A stretch of DNA of 11,462 nt from JAGNLM01 sp964439835 (GTDB lineage Bacteria > Pseudomonadota > Gammaproteobacteria > JAABTG01): the NCBI GenBank assembly GCA_964439835.1, contig CAYTPQ010000088.1, positions 1-11,462 on the forward strand, in the 5' to 3' direction. The notes beneath the pieces were generated by a model that saw nothing but the letters and a program-made list of their open reading frames with translations, was not told where the DNA came from and did not search any database. Made by a program: the position numbers and the translations under genes. Below, one piece after another: positions 1 through 6,296 of this stretch. The first letter of the stretch is position 1. Each line of letters opens with the position of its first letter.

Positions 1-911
1 TGGCGAGCCTCTGCGGTCAGTTCGACGAGCACCTGCGCCAGGTCGAGCGCCGCCTCGGGGTGGAGATCGAGCGGCGCGGCCAACGCTTCCGCGTCCTCGG
101 TGAGCCGGAGGCGGCGCGCGCGGCGGAGCAGGTCCTGACGGCGATCTACGCCGAGACTGCGGGCGCCGAGCCGCTGACCCCTGCCAGGGTCCACCTGTTC
201 CTGCAGCAGGCGGGCATCGACGCGGGGCTGGCAGGGGAGGCCGGGCCACCCGCCGAAGTCCGCACCCGGGGCGCGGCGATCCGGGCCCGGGGCGCCAACC
301 AGGCGCGCTACCTACAGAACATCCGCAGTCACGACGTCAACTTCGGCGTGGGCCCCGCCGGCACCGGCAAGACCTATCTCGCCGTCGCCGCGGCGGTCGA
401 GGCCCTGGACGGCGAGCGGGTGCGCCGGCTGGTCCTGGTCCGGCCGGCCGTGGAGGCCGGGGAGCGCCTGGGTTTCTTGCCCGGCGACATGGCCCAGAAG
501 GTCGACCCCTACCTTCGCCCGCTCTACGACGCCCTCTACGAGATGCTGGGCTTCGAGCGGGTGGCGCGGCTCATCGAGCGCAGCGTCATCGAGGTCGCGC
601 CGCTCGCCTTCATGCGCGGGCGCACCCTGAACGAGGCCTTCATCATCCTGGACGAGGCCCAGAACACCACCGTCGAGCAGATGAAGATGTTCCTCACCCG
701 GATCGGTTTCGGCTCCACGGCCGTCGTCACCGGCGACGTCACTCAGGTCGACCTCCCCCGCAGCCAGCGCTCGGGGTTGCGCCACGTCACCGAGGTCCTG
801 CGGGACGTGGAGGGCATCAGCTTCACCTTCTTCAACTCCCGCGACGTGGTACGCCATCCCCTGGTGGCGCGCATCCTCGACGCCTACGAGGCGGCGGAGC
901 ACGCCGAGTAG
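1..911 (+). CDS. ybeZ: PhoH-family ATPase YbeZ, 5'-truncated by the window edge
   Basis: This is a cytoplasmic P-loop ATPase of the PhoH/YbeZ family, which works with the neighbouring endonuclease YbeY in rRNA and ribosome metabolism. The frame is open from base 3, where it reads ASLCGQFDEHLRQVERRLG. This matches the E. coli YbeZ N-terminus (LLSLCGPFDDNIKQLERRLG), so the gene starts upstream of base 1 and the GTG at 60 is an internal codon. Walker A (GPAGTGKT) is at about 351-374 and Walker B (FIILDEAQN) at about 639-665. The family blocks VRPAVEAGERLGFLPGD, KVDPYLRPLYDAL and VVTGDVTQVDLPR are all present. The TAG stop is at 909-911. ybeY follows 24 bases later, as in the proteobacterial miaB-ybeZ-ybeY-ybeX-lnt order, so miaB is probably just outside the window. 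The family is certain; the biochemical role is from family knowledge. Confidence 0.95.
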   Translation, partial: ASLCGQFDEHLRQVERRLGVEIERRGQRFRVLGEPEAARAAEQVLTAIYAETAGAEPLTPARVHLFLQQAGIDAGLAGEAGPPAEVRTRGAAIRARGANQARYLQNIRSHDVNFGVGPAGTGKTYLAVAAAVEALDGERVRRLVLVRPAVEAGERLGFLPGDMAQKVDPYLRPLYDALYEMLGFERVARLIERSVIEVAPLAFMRGRTLNEAFIILDEAQNTTVEQMKMFLTRIGFGSTAVVTGDVTQVDLPRSQRSGLRHVTEVLRDVEGISFTFFNSRDVVRHPLVARILDAYEAAEHAE

Positions 912-935
912 CGAAGGGCGGCCAGCGCGAGCGTC

Positions 936-1397
936 GTGGTCGAGGTGCACATCCAGTACGCCGTGCCGCGCCGGGGGCTGCCGGCGCCGGCGAGCTTTCG
1001 CCGCTGGGCGGTGGCTGCGCTGGCCGGGCGGCGGGCCGAGGCCCAGTTCAGCGTGCGCGTCGTGGGGGAGGCGGAGGGGGCCGAGCTCAACCGCCGCTAC
1101 CGCGGCAAGCAAGGCGCCACCAACGTCCTCTCTTTTCCCTTCGAGGTTCCCTCGGGGGTCGACCTGCCCTGGCTCGGGGACCTGGTGATCTGCGCGCCGG
1201 TGGTGGCGCGCGAGGCCCTGGCCCAGGGGAAGCCGGCCGGCGCCCATTGGGCCCACCTGGTGGTTCACGGTATCCTCCACCTCATCGGCTATGACCACGG
1301 GACCGAGGCCGAGGCCGCCGCGATGGAGCGGGTCGAGGTCGAGGTGCTCCGGGGGTTGGGCATCGACGACCCCTATTCCGACAGGGACAGCACATGA
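936..1397 (+). CDS. ybeY: Endoribonuclease YbeY (16S rRNA maturation factor)
   Basis: YbeY is a zinc-dependent endoribonuclease needed for 16S rRNA 3'-end maturation and 70S ribosome quality control. The 153-residue product matches the usual family length. The metal-binding signature HGILHLIGYDH is at residues 111-121, with His111, His115 and His121 as ligands. The upstream family blocks are also present: LNRRYRGKQGATNVLSFPF around residues 51-69 and LGDLVIC at 80-86. The C-terminus ends in the common form GIDDPY. The GTG at 936 is chosen because it gives the normal N-terminal length and follows ybeZ directly. Its Shine-Dalgarno is weak: GAAGGG at 913-918 lies rather far upstream. The stop overlaps the corC start in an ATGA arrangement, which suggests translational coupling within one operon. 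Confidence 0.95.
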   Translation: MVEVHIQYAVPRRGLPAPASFRRWAVAALAGRRAEAQFSVRVVGEAEGAELNRRYRGKQGATNVLSFPFEVPSGVDLPWLGDLVICAPVVAREALAQGKPAGAHWAHLVVHGILHLIGYDHGTEAEAAAMERVEVEVLRGLGIDDPYSDRDST

Positions 1398-2236
1398 GCG
1401 AAGACCGACCTAGCGGCGGTCCCACCTGGCTCGAGCGCTTGGGTCACGCCCTGCTCGGCGAGCCCCGGGACCGCCAGGAGCTGATCGAGCTCCTGCGCGA
1501 CGCCGAGCAGCGTCGCCTCCTCGACCCCGACGTCCTGGCCATGGTCGAGGGCGCCTTCCAGGTCTCCGAGATGCAGGTCCGCGACGTCATGGTGCCGCGG
1601 GCCCAGATGGTGGTGGTCGAGCGCGACGCCCCCTTCGAGACCATCCTCGCCGGCGTCATCGAGTCCGGGCACTCCCGTTTCCCGGTCATCGGCGAGAGCC
1701 GGGACGAGGTCGTCGGGATCCTGCTCGCCAAGGACCTGCTGCCGCACCTGGCCCAGACCCGCCCCGGCCCCTTCAACATCCGCGAGTGGCTGCGGCCGGC
1801 GGTGTTCGTGCCGGAGAGCAAGCGCCTGAACGTGCTGCTGCGGGATTTCCGCAGCACCCGCAACCACATGGCCATCGTCGTCGACGAGTACGGCGGCGTG
1901 GCTGGCCTGGCGACCATCGAGGACGTCCTGGAGCAGATCGTCGGTGACATCGACGACGAGTACGACGTGGGCGAGGATGAGAGCTTCATCCGCCGCCACG
2001 CCGACGGTGAGTTCATCGTCAAGGCCCTGACCCCCATCGAGGACTTCAACGAGGCCTTCGGTACCGACTTCAGCGACGCCGAGCTCGACACCGTCGGCGG
2101 CCTGCTGCTGAAGGCCTTCGGCCGGTTGCCCGAGCGTGGGGACACGGTCACCCTCGGCGGCTTGGAGTTCGAGGTGCTGAACGCCGACGGCCGTCGGGTC
2201 CATCTGGTCAAGGTCCGAACCCCTGAGAGTCTGTGA
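1394..2236 (+). CDS. corC: CorC/YbeX, CBS-domain cobalt-magnesium efflux / ribosome-linked protein
   Basis: CorC (YbeX) has been linked to Co2+/Mg2+ efflux and, in E. coli, to rRNA metabolism. The 280-residue product has two CBS domains, at about residues 64-120 (VRDVMVPRAQMVVV, SGHSRFPVIGES) and 132-190 (LRPAVFVPESKRLNVLLRDF, MAIVVDEYGGVAGLATIEDV). A CorC_HlyC transporter-associated domain follows at about 200-277, containing the typical LDTVGGLLL and GRLPERGDTV. There is no N-terminal DUF21 membrane region, so this is the soluble short form rather than a HlyC/CNNM-type transporter. The ATG at 1394 overlaps the ybeY stop by 4 bases and has AGGGA about 8 bases upstream. An inverted repeat, not lnt directly, follows the stop. 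The exact molecular role is debated even in E. coli. Confidence 0.95.
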   Translation: MSEDRPSGGPTWLERLGHALLGEPRDRQELIELLRDAEQRRLLDPDVLAMVEGAFQVSEMQVRDVMVPRAQMVVVERDAPFETILAGVIESGHSRFPVIGESRDEVVGILLAKDLLPHLAQTRPGPFNIREWLRPAVFVPESKRLNVLLRDFRSTRNHMAIVVDEYGGVAGLATIEDVLEQIVGDIDDEYDVGEDESFIRRHADGEFIVKALTPIEDFNEAFGTDFSDAELDTVGGLLLKAFGRLPERGDTVTLGGLEFEVLNADGRRVHLVKVRTPESL

Positions 2237-2242
2237 AAGGAA

Positions 2243-2344
2243 TTAACCACGGAGCACACAGAGTCCACAGAGGTAATGTGTAAGCGTCTGTATTTGTAAC
2301 CTTGCTCGATCCTTCTCTGTGGACCCCGTGAGCTCTGTGGTCAA
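2243..2344. repeat. Inverted repeat, 30-bp arms with CACAGAG-type units, spanning the corC-lnt junction
   Basis: The left arm (2243-2272) begins TTAACCAC and ends GTCCACAGAG. The right arm (2315-2344) is its inverted counterpart, beginning CTCTGTGGAC and ending CTGTGGTCAA. The arms match at 25 of 30 positions by hand alignment. Between them lies a 42-base spacer (2273-2314) clearly richer in A+T than the surrounding DNA. Each arm is built from short imperfect CACAGAG/CACGGAG units. It resembles a dispersed ACCACAGAG-type intergenic palindrome that I recall from many proteobacterial genomes, though I cannot confirm other copies here. The right arm contains the GTG codons at the 5' end of the lnt frame. 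In RNA it could form a long hairpin at the start of lnt. Confidence 0.8.
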
Positions 2345-3917
2345 TGTTTCACAAGCTCTGACGGCGAGTTCTGAGCGCCGAACTCGGGACCTCCCGGGCG
2401 ACCTCCTGGCGGCGATCGCAGGGGCGGCCCTGCCGCTGGCCTTCGCCCCCTGGGAGCTCTGGCCGCTCGCACCGCCCCTGCTCGCGGTGCTCTTCGGTCT
2501 CTGGCTGCAGCCGGCGGGGCCCGGTCGGGCCGCCTGGCGCGGCTGGCTGTTCGGGCTGGGGTACTTCGGCGCCGGCGCCTCCTGGGTGCGGGAGAGCTTC
2601 GGCTTCAGCGACGTGCCGCCCGCCGCCGCCCTGGCCCTCACGGTCGGCTTCGTCGCGTTCCTGGCCCTCTACCCCGCGGTGCTCGGCTACCTCCAGGCAC
2701 GCCTGGCGGGGGGGCTCCCGTGGCGCTGGCGGGCCCTCGCGGTGCTGCCCGCCGCCTGGGTCCTCACCGAGTGGATCCGCGGCTGGCTCCTCACGGGGTT
2801 CCCCTGGATCCAGGTCGGCTACAGCCAGGTGGAGGCCCCGCTGGGATGGATCGCGCCGGTGCTGGGGGTGTACGGCGTCGGCTGGGCGGTGGCGGCGAGC
2901 GCCGGTCTGCTGCTGGTCCTCGCCCGCGGTGGGCTACCGGACCGCGTTCGGGCCGGGGCGGCGCTGGCGGCCCTCTGGGTCCTCGCCTGGGGGCTCGGTC
3001 AGGTCGAGTGGACACAGGCGTCCGGCGCGCCGCGCACCGTCGCCGTGGTCCAGGGCAACGTGGCCCAGGACCTGAAGTGGAAGGACGAGCAGCGGGCGGC
3101 CAGCATGGCCCACTACCTGGCCCTGACCCGGGGGCACTGGGACGCCGACCTGGTGGTGTGGCCGGAGACGGCGGTCCCGGCCTTCGCCCATCGCGTCCAG
3201 GCCTTCCTCGCCGATCTCGGGGACGAGGCGCGCGCCCACGGCGCCGGGCTCCTGGTGGGCATCCCGTTCCGCGACCTGGAGACCGGCCGCTACTACAACA
3301 GCGTGATGGCGCTGGGCGCCGAGGTCGGTGTGTACCACAAGCGCCACCTGGTGCCCTTCGGCGAGTACGTGCCGCTCTCCTCAGTGCTGGGGCGGGTGCT
3401 CGACCTCCTGAACGCACCGATGTCGGACTTCAGCCGGGGCCCCCCCGACCAGCCGCCCCTGCCGGTCGACGGGCTGAAGGTCGGGGTCTCGATCTGCTAC
3501 GAAGACGCCTTCGGCGAAGAGGTGATCGACGCCCTCCCGGCGGCGGACCTGCTGGTCAACGTCAGCAACGACGCCTGGTTCGGGGACACCGTCGCGCCCC
3601 ACCAGCACCAGCAGAAGGCGCGGATGCGGGCGATCGAGAGCGGACGAGACCTGGTGCGGGCGACCAACACCGGCATCTCGGCGGTGATCGACTGGCGCGG
3701 GGCGGTGACCGCGAGTGTCCCCCAGTTCCAGGCCGCGGTGCTGCGCGGGACGGTGACCCCCCGCAGCGGGGCCACCCCCTACGTCGTCCTCGGCAACGCC
3801 CCCGTCGTCCTCGGGGCCGCGCTGACGTTGCTCGCCGCCGCGGCCCTCAGGAGGAGACGCGCAGGAAGCGTCCCGCCCCGCAGCGCGGGCAGGGCGGGAT
3901 CCCCGCCGGCTCCTTGA
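2319..3917 (+). CDS. lnt: Apolipoprotein N-acyltransferase Lnt (start codon uncertain)
   Basis: Lnt is an inner-membrane enzyme that adds the third acyl chain to the N-terminal Cys of lipoproteins. The product has an N-terminal multi-helix membrane region (about residues 28-225) with the family motifs LAFAPWELWP, LTGFPWIQVGYSQ and APVLGVYGVGW. A periplasmic nitrilase domain follows (about 240-480). The catalytic triad is visible: Glu283 in VVWPETAVPAF, Lys341 in YHKRHLVPFGEY and Cys393 in SICYEDAFGE. The supporting residues Glu349 and Glu395 are also there, as is NVSNDAWFG. A final hydrophobic helix lies at about 489-510. The frame opens at GTG 2319, inside the right arm of an inverted repeat, with no clear Shine-Dalgarno. 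GTG 2328 and 2337 are alternatives, and alignment to E. coli Lnt favours a start near residue 14-15. The 3' end overlaps the convergent zinc-ribbon gene by 71 bp. Confidence 0.92.
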   Translation: MDPVSSVVNVSQALTASSERRTRDLPGDLLAAIAGAALPLAFAPWELWPLAPPLLAVLFGLWLQPAGPGRAAWRGWLFGLGYFGAGASWVRESFGFSDVPPAAALALTVGFVAFLALYPAVLGYLQARLAGGLPWRWRALAVLPAAWVLTEWIRGWLLTGFPWIQVGYSQVEAPLGWIAPVLGVYGVGWAVAASAGLLLVLARGGLPDRVRAGAALAALWVLAWGLGQVEWTQASGAPRTVAVVQGNVAQDLKWKDEQRAASMAHYLALTRGHWDADLVVWPETAVPAFAHRVQAFLADLGDEARAHGAGLLVGIPFRDLETGRYYNSVMALGAEVGVYHKRHLVPFGEYVPLSSVLGRVLDLLNAPMSDFSRGPPDQPPLPVDGLKVGVSICYEDAFGEEVIDALPAADLLVNVSNDAWFGDTVAPHQHQQKARMRAIESGRDLVRATNTGISAVIDWRGAVTASVPQFQAAVLRGTVTPRSGATPYVVLGNAPVVLGAALTLLAAAALRRRRAGSVPPRSAGRAGSPPAP

Positions 3918-4371
3918 ACTCCATTTCGAGCCCGCACTCCACGCAGCGCAGGGTCCCGAAGCCCGCCACCTCGCCCTTGCGGAGCACTTCGGCGCCACGC
4001 GCGGCCTCGGCGATCCGCTCGAGCTCGAGCCGGGTCTCGTCGACCATGCCGGCGAAGACCTCGCGCAACCGGTCCTCCACCAGTTCCAGGTCGAAGCGCA
4101 ACCAGTCCTTCAGCTCGCCGCCGGTCCGGGACAGGTAATCGGCGGCGTCGACCAGGTCACGGCGGAGATAGTCGCCGACCCGTTCGGCCTCTTCCCGCGT
4201 CAGCTCGCCGAGCTCGACGGCACGGTCCTTGACCTCGGCGAGCCAGTCCTGCAGCCGCTGCCCCGCCCCACCCTCGGCCTCGCCGAGGGCTGTCCGCGCC
4301 CGCTCCAGCATCTGACGGTAAGCGGAGGACAGGTGCCCGCCGCCCTCTCTCGCGCCGCCCGGCTCGCTCAT
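3847..4371 (-). CDS. YbeL-like (DUF1451-type) zinc-ribbon protein
   Basis: This 174-residue soluble protein has no assigned function. It resembles E. coli YbeL (DUF1451 family) in length, in its charged helical body and in its C-terminal zinc ribbon. Residues about 13-130 are rich in Glu, Arg and Leu and probably form helical or coiled-coil structure (LTREEAERVGDYLRRDL, DETRLELERIAEAA). The zinc ribbon follows, with CVEC at Cys143/Cys146 and CPRC at Cys161/Cys164. The ATG at 4371 is preferred over a TTG at 4401 because GGGGA lies 8 bases before it on the minus strand. The gene converges on lnt and overlaps its end by 71 bp. The ribbon-coding end looks conserved, so the overlap probably falls on a dispensable lnt tail. 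In E. coli ybeL lies in the same general chromosomal area as lnt. Confidence 0.85.
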   Translation of the reverse strand: MSEPGGAREGGGHLSSAYRQMLERARTALGEAEGGAGQRLQDWLAEVKDRAVELGELTREEAERVGDYLRRDLVDAADYLSRTGGELKDWLRFDLELVEDRLREVFAGMVDETRLELERIAEAARGAEVLRKGEVAGFGTLRCVECGLEMEFKEPAGIPPCPRCGAGRFLRVSS

Positions 4372-4518
4372 GGCTCTGGTCCCCGCGCCGACCGCTGACA
4401 AGCCAGAGCTTAGAACCGATCGGCGCCCGCCGCACGCCGGTGCTTTTCTGTCGCCGCATGTCTAACATTAATCTGCCGCAAAGCGCCGGCACCCTCCGCG
4501 TCTTCCGAGTCCATCGCT
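4372..4518. promoter_or_regulatory. Divergent intergenic region, presumed to hold two promoters
   Basis: This 147-base gap separates the minus-strand zinc-ribbon gene from the plus-strand thioredoxin-like gene, so promoters for both must lie here or inside the genes. A locally A+T-richer patch at about 4442-4475 (CTTTTCTG ... TCTAACATTAATCT) could supply -10-like elements for the rightward gene, such as TAACAT at 4463-4468. No well-spaced -35 partner is seen. TTCTAAGC, read on the minus strand near 4410, is an equally weak candidate for the leftward gene. No operator palindrome stands out. Confidence 0.3.
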
Positions 4519-5646
4519 ATGCTCCTCCGCTACCTGCCGCTTCCCCTGTCCCTCGTGTTCGTGGCCGCGGTGCTCCTGCCGGGAGCGGCGACCGCGTCGG
4601 CGCGGCCCGACCCCCTCGCGGAGGCCGAGGCCCTCTCGTTCGAGGACGGGCCGGGCGTCCGCGACCTGGTGCACCCCGAGTGGTTCAAGAACAGCTTCCT
4701 GGACCTGCGGGAGGACCTAAAGGAGGCGGTGGCTGCGGGCAAGCGCCTCGTCGTCTACTTCGGCCAGCGCCACTGTGCGTATTGCGAGGCGTTGATGGAG
4801 GTCGACTTCGGCAAGGAGGACATCGTCAACTACACGCGCCGGCACTTCGACATCGTGCCGATCGACATCTGGAGCGACGTCGAGATCGTCGACCTGCAAG
4901 GCAACCGGCTCTCCGAGAAGGCCTTCGCGGAGCGCGAAAAGGCCCAGTTCACGCCCTCGCTCGTCTTCTATGACGCCCAGGGCCGGGAGGTCTTCCGGCT
5001 GCGGGGCTATTACCCCCCCTACCAGTTCCGGGCGGCGCTGGAATACGTCGCCGACGGTCACTACGTGCGCGAGGGTTTTCGCGAGTACCTGGCCCGGGCC
5101 GAGCCGAACCTCCGCTTCGAGGCGGAAGACCTGGTGGACGACCCCCTGTTCTCCCGGCCGCCGTACCTTCTCGACCGCTCGCGGTTTCCCGCCGACCGGC
5201 CCCTGGTGGTGCTGTTCGAGCAGGGGAACTGCCACGCCTGCGACGTGCTGCACACCGAGCAGCTCCGCGACCCGGGGATCCGCAGGGCGCTCGAGCAGTT
5301 CGAGGTGGTCCAGCTCAACATGTGGAGCGAGACGCCCGTGGTCACGCCGGACGGCCGGCGGATGACGGCCGCCCAGTGGGCACACGCCCTGGGCCTGTTC
5401 TACTCCCCGACCCTGCTGTTCTTCGACGAGCGCGGGCAGGAGATCATCCGCATCGACTCGGTGGTCCGGTTCCATCGGCTCACCGCGGTCATCGATTTCG
5501 TGCAGAGCAAGGACTACCTGGCCCAGCCCTACTTCCAGCGCTGGCGTGAGGAACGGGCGACGCGCGCAGCGTCGCCGCCGTCACCGCCCTCACCGCGACC
5601 GCCGACGCCTCCGGTGGCGCCCCTGCCCCCCTCGCCGTCCGGCTAG
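4519..5646 (+). CDS. Exported protein with two tandem thioredoxin-like domains
   Basis: The 375-residue protein is probably periplasmic and may handle thiol-disulfide exchange or reduction of an envelope partner. A signal peptide is clear: MLLRYLPLP, a hydrophobic core, and likely cleavage after ATASA (Ala28). Domain 1 (about 55-185) has the redox motif HCAYCE (Cys86/Cys89) and a cis-Pro loop TPSLVFYD (Pro146). Domain 2 (about 205-335) has NCHACD (Cys238/Cys241) and SPTLLFFD (Pro297). The halves are similar throughout, for example IDIWSDVEIVDLQGNRLSE against LNMWSETPVVTPDGRRMTA, which indicates an internal duplication. Both halves suggest a SoxW/thioredoxin-2-like fold. A Pro/Ser-rich tail (about 351-375) follows. 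The ATG at 4519 is chosen for the signal peptide; its Shine-Dalgarno is weak. The gene appears to be transcribed alone. The substrate is unknown. Confidence 0.88.
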   Translation: MLLRYLPLPLSLVFVAAVLLPGAATASARPDPLAEAEALSFEDGPGVRDLVHPEWFKNSFLDLREDLKEAVAAGKRLVVYFGQRHCAYCEALMEVDFGKEDIVNYTRRHFDIVPIDIWSDVEIVDLQGNRLSEKAFAEREKAQFTPSLVFYDAQGREVFRLRGYYPPYQFRAALEYVADGHYVREGFREYLARAEPNLRFEAEDLVDDPLFSRPPYLLDRSRFPADRPLVVLFEQGNCHACDVLHTEQLRDPGIRRALEQFEVVQLNMWSETPVVTPDGRRMTAAQWAHALGLFYSPTLLFFDERGQEIIRIDSVVRFHRLTAVIDFVQSKDYLAQPYFQRWREERATRAASPPSPPSPRPPTPPVAPLPPSPSG

Positions 5647-5662
5647 ACCTCTGCCTCATCCG

Positions 5663-5680
5663 CGGCGCCCGCCCGCGCCG
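5663..5680. other. Small GC hairpin after the thioredoxin-like gene
   Basis: CGGCGC (5663-5668) and GCGCCG (5675-5680) pair perfectly around a 6-base loop, 16 bases after the stop at 5646. No T-run follows, so it is not a standard intrinsic terminator. It may protect the mRNA 3' end, or it may be chance in such GC-rich DNA. Confidence 0.25.
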
Positions 5681-5692
5681 GACACCGGCGTC

Positions 5693-5698
5693 TATACT
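5693..5698 (+). promoter_or_regulatory. Possible -10 element (TATACT) for the pncA-pncB unit
   Basis: TATACT differs from the sigma-70 -10 consensus at one base and is the only A+T-rich hexamer in the 83-base gap before the pncA-like gene. It lies about 32 bases before the ATG, which suits a short leader. No recognisable -35 is found at 16-18 bases upstream, so support is partial. Confidence 0.35.
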
Positions 5699-5729
5699 TG
5701 CCGAAGGGGCGTGGGACGAGGACCTGGCC

Positions 5730-6296
5730 ATGGGGCGTGCCCTCGGCGAGCAGGATGCGGTCCTGGTCGTCGACGTCCAAAATGACTTCTGTACCGGCGG
5801 GGCACTCGCGGTCCCTTCGGGGGAAGAGGTCGTCACCGAGATCAATCGCTGGGTCGCAGCGGCGGTCGCTGGTGGCGCAACGGTCTGTGCGTCCAGGGAC
5901 TGGCATCCCCCGCGGCACGTCAGCTTCCGCGAGCGCGGCGGACCCTGGCCCCCGCACTGCGTGCGCGACACGCCTGGTGCCCAGCTCTGCGCTGACCTGC
6001 GCTTGCCGCCCGACGTCCTGATCGTCGACAAAGGCGTGCAGGCGGACCGCGACAACTATTCCGCCTTCGACGGTACCGGTCTGGCCGACCGCCTGCGTGC
6101 GATCGGCGTCTCGCGAGTCTGGGTCGGGGGGCTCGCCCTCGACTACGGCGTGCTGGCGACGGCCCTGGACGCCGTCAAGGAGGGCTTCGAGACCCACCTG
6201 CTGCTTCGGGCCTCGCGGCCCGTGGACGTGACGCCCGGGGACGGCGACCGGGCGGTGGACCGGATGCGGGCGGCCGGTGTCCACGTCGAGCACTAG
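5730..6296 (+). CDS. pncA: Nicotinamidase-family (isochorismatase-like) hydrolase lacking the catalytic Cys
   Basis: By family this is a nicotinamidase (nicotinamide to nicotinate, the first step of Preiss-Handler NAD salvage), and it sits directly before pncB. The 188 residues keep nearly all signatures: VVDVQNDF with general-base Asp15, SRDWHPPRHVSF with metal ligands Asp57 and His59, WPPHCV with His76, and VDKGVQADRDNYSAF with Lys101. The nucleophile motif, normally DYCV, reads GGLALDYGVLATALDA, so Gly140 (GGC, 6147-6149) replaces Cys. A TGC-to-GGC single-base change would explain this. The frame is otherwise intact. GAGGA at 5718-5722, 7 bases before the ATG, is a good Shine-Dalgarno. As read, the protein should not be an active nicotinamidase. 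It might be a recently inactivated enzyme, a non-catalytic binder, or a sequencing error. The symbol denotes family only. Confidence 0.85.
   Translation: MGRALGEQDAVLVVDVQNDFCTGGALAVPSGEEVVTEINRWVAAAVAGGATVCASRDWHPPRHVSFRERGGPWPPHCVRDTPGAQLCADLRLPPDVLIVDKGVQADRDNYSAFDGTGLADRLRAIGVSRVWVGGLALDYGVLATALDAVKEGFETHLLLRASRPVDVTPGDGDRAVDRMRAAGVHVEH

Noticed and set aside
60..62. GTG at 60 as the start of the PhoH-family gene
   Set aside because: The frame is open to the left edge and encodes conserved YbeZ N-terminal residues before this codon, so the gene is cut by the window.
2720..4138. A 472-codon plus-strand frame inside lnt and antisense to the zinc-ribbon gene
   Set aside because: It is an Arg/Gly/Pro-rich out-of-frame reading of lnt, which itself has an intact catalytic triad.
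5730..6296. Labelling the pncA-like gene a pseudogene
   Set aside because: There is no frameshift or premature stop, and the ribosome binding site and all other active-site residues are kept. Only the nucleophile codon differs.
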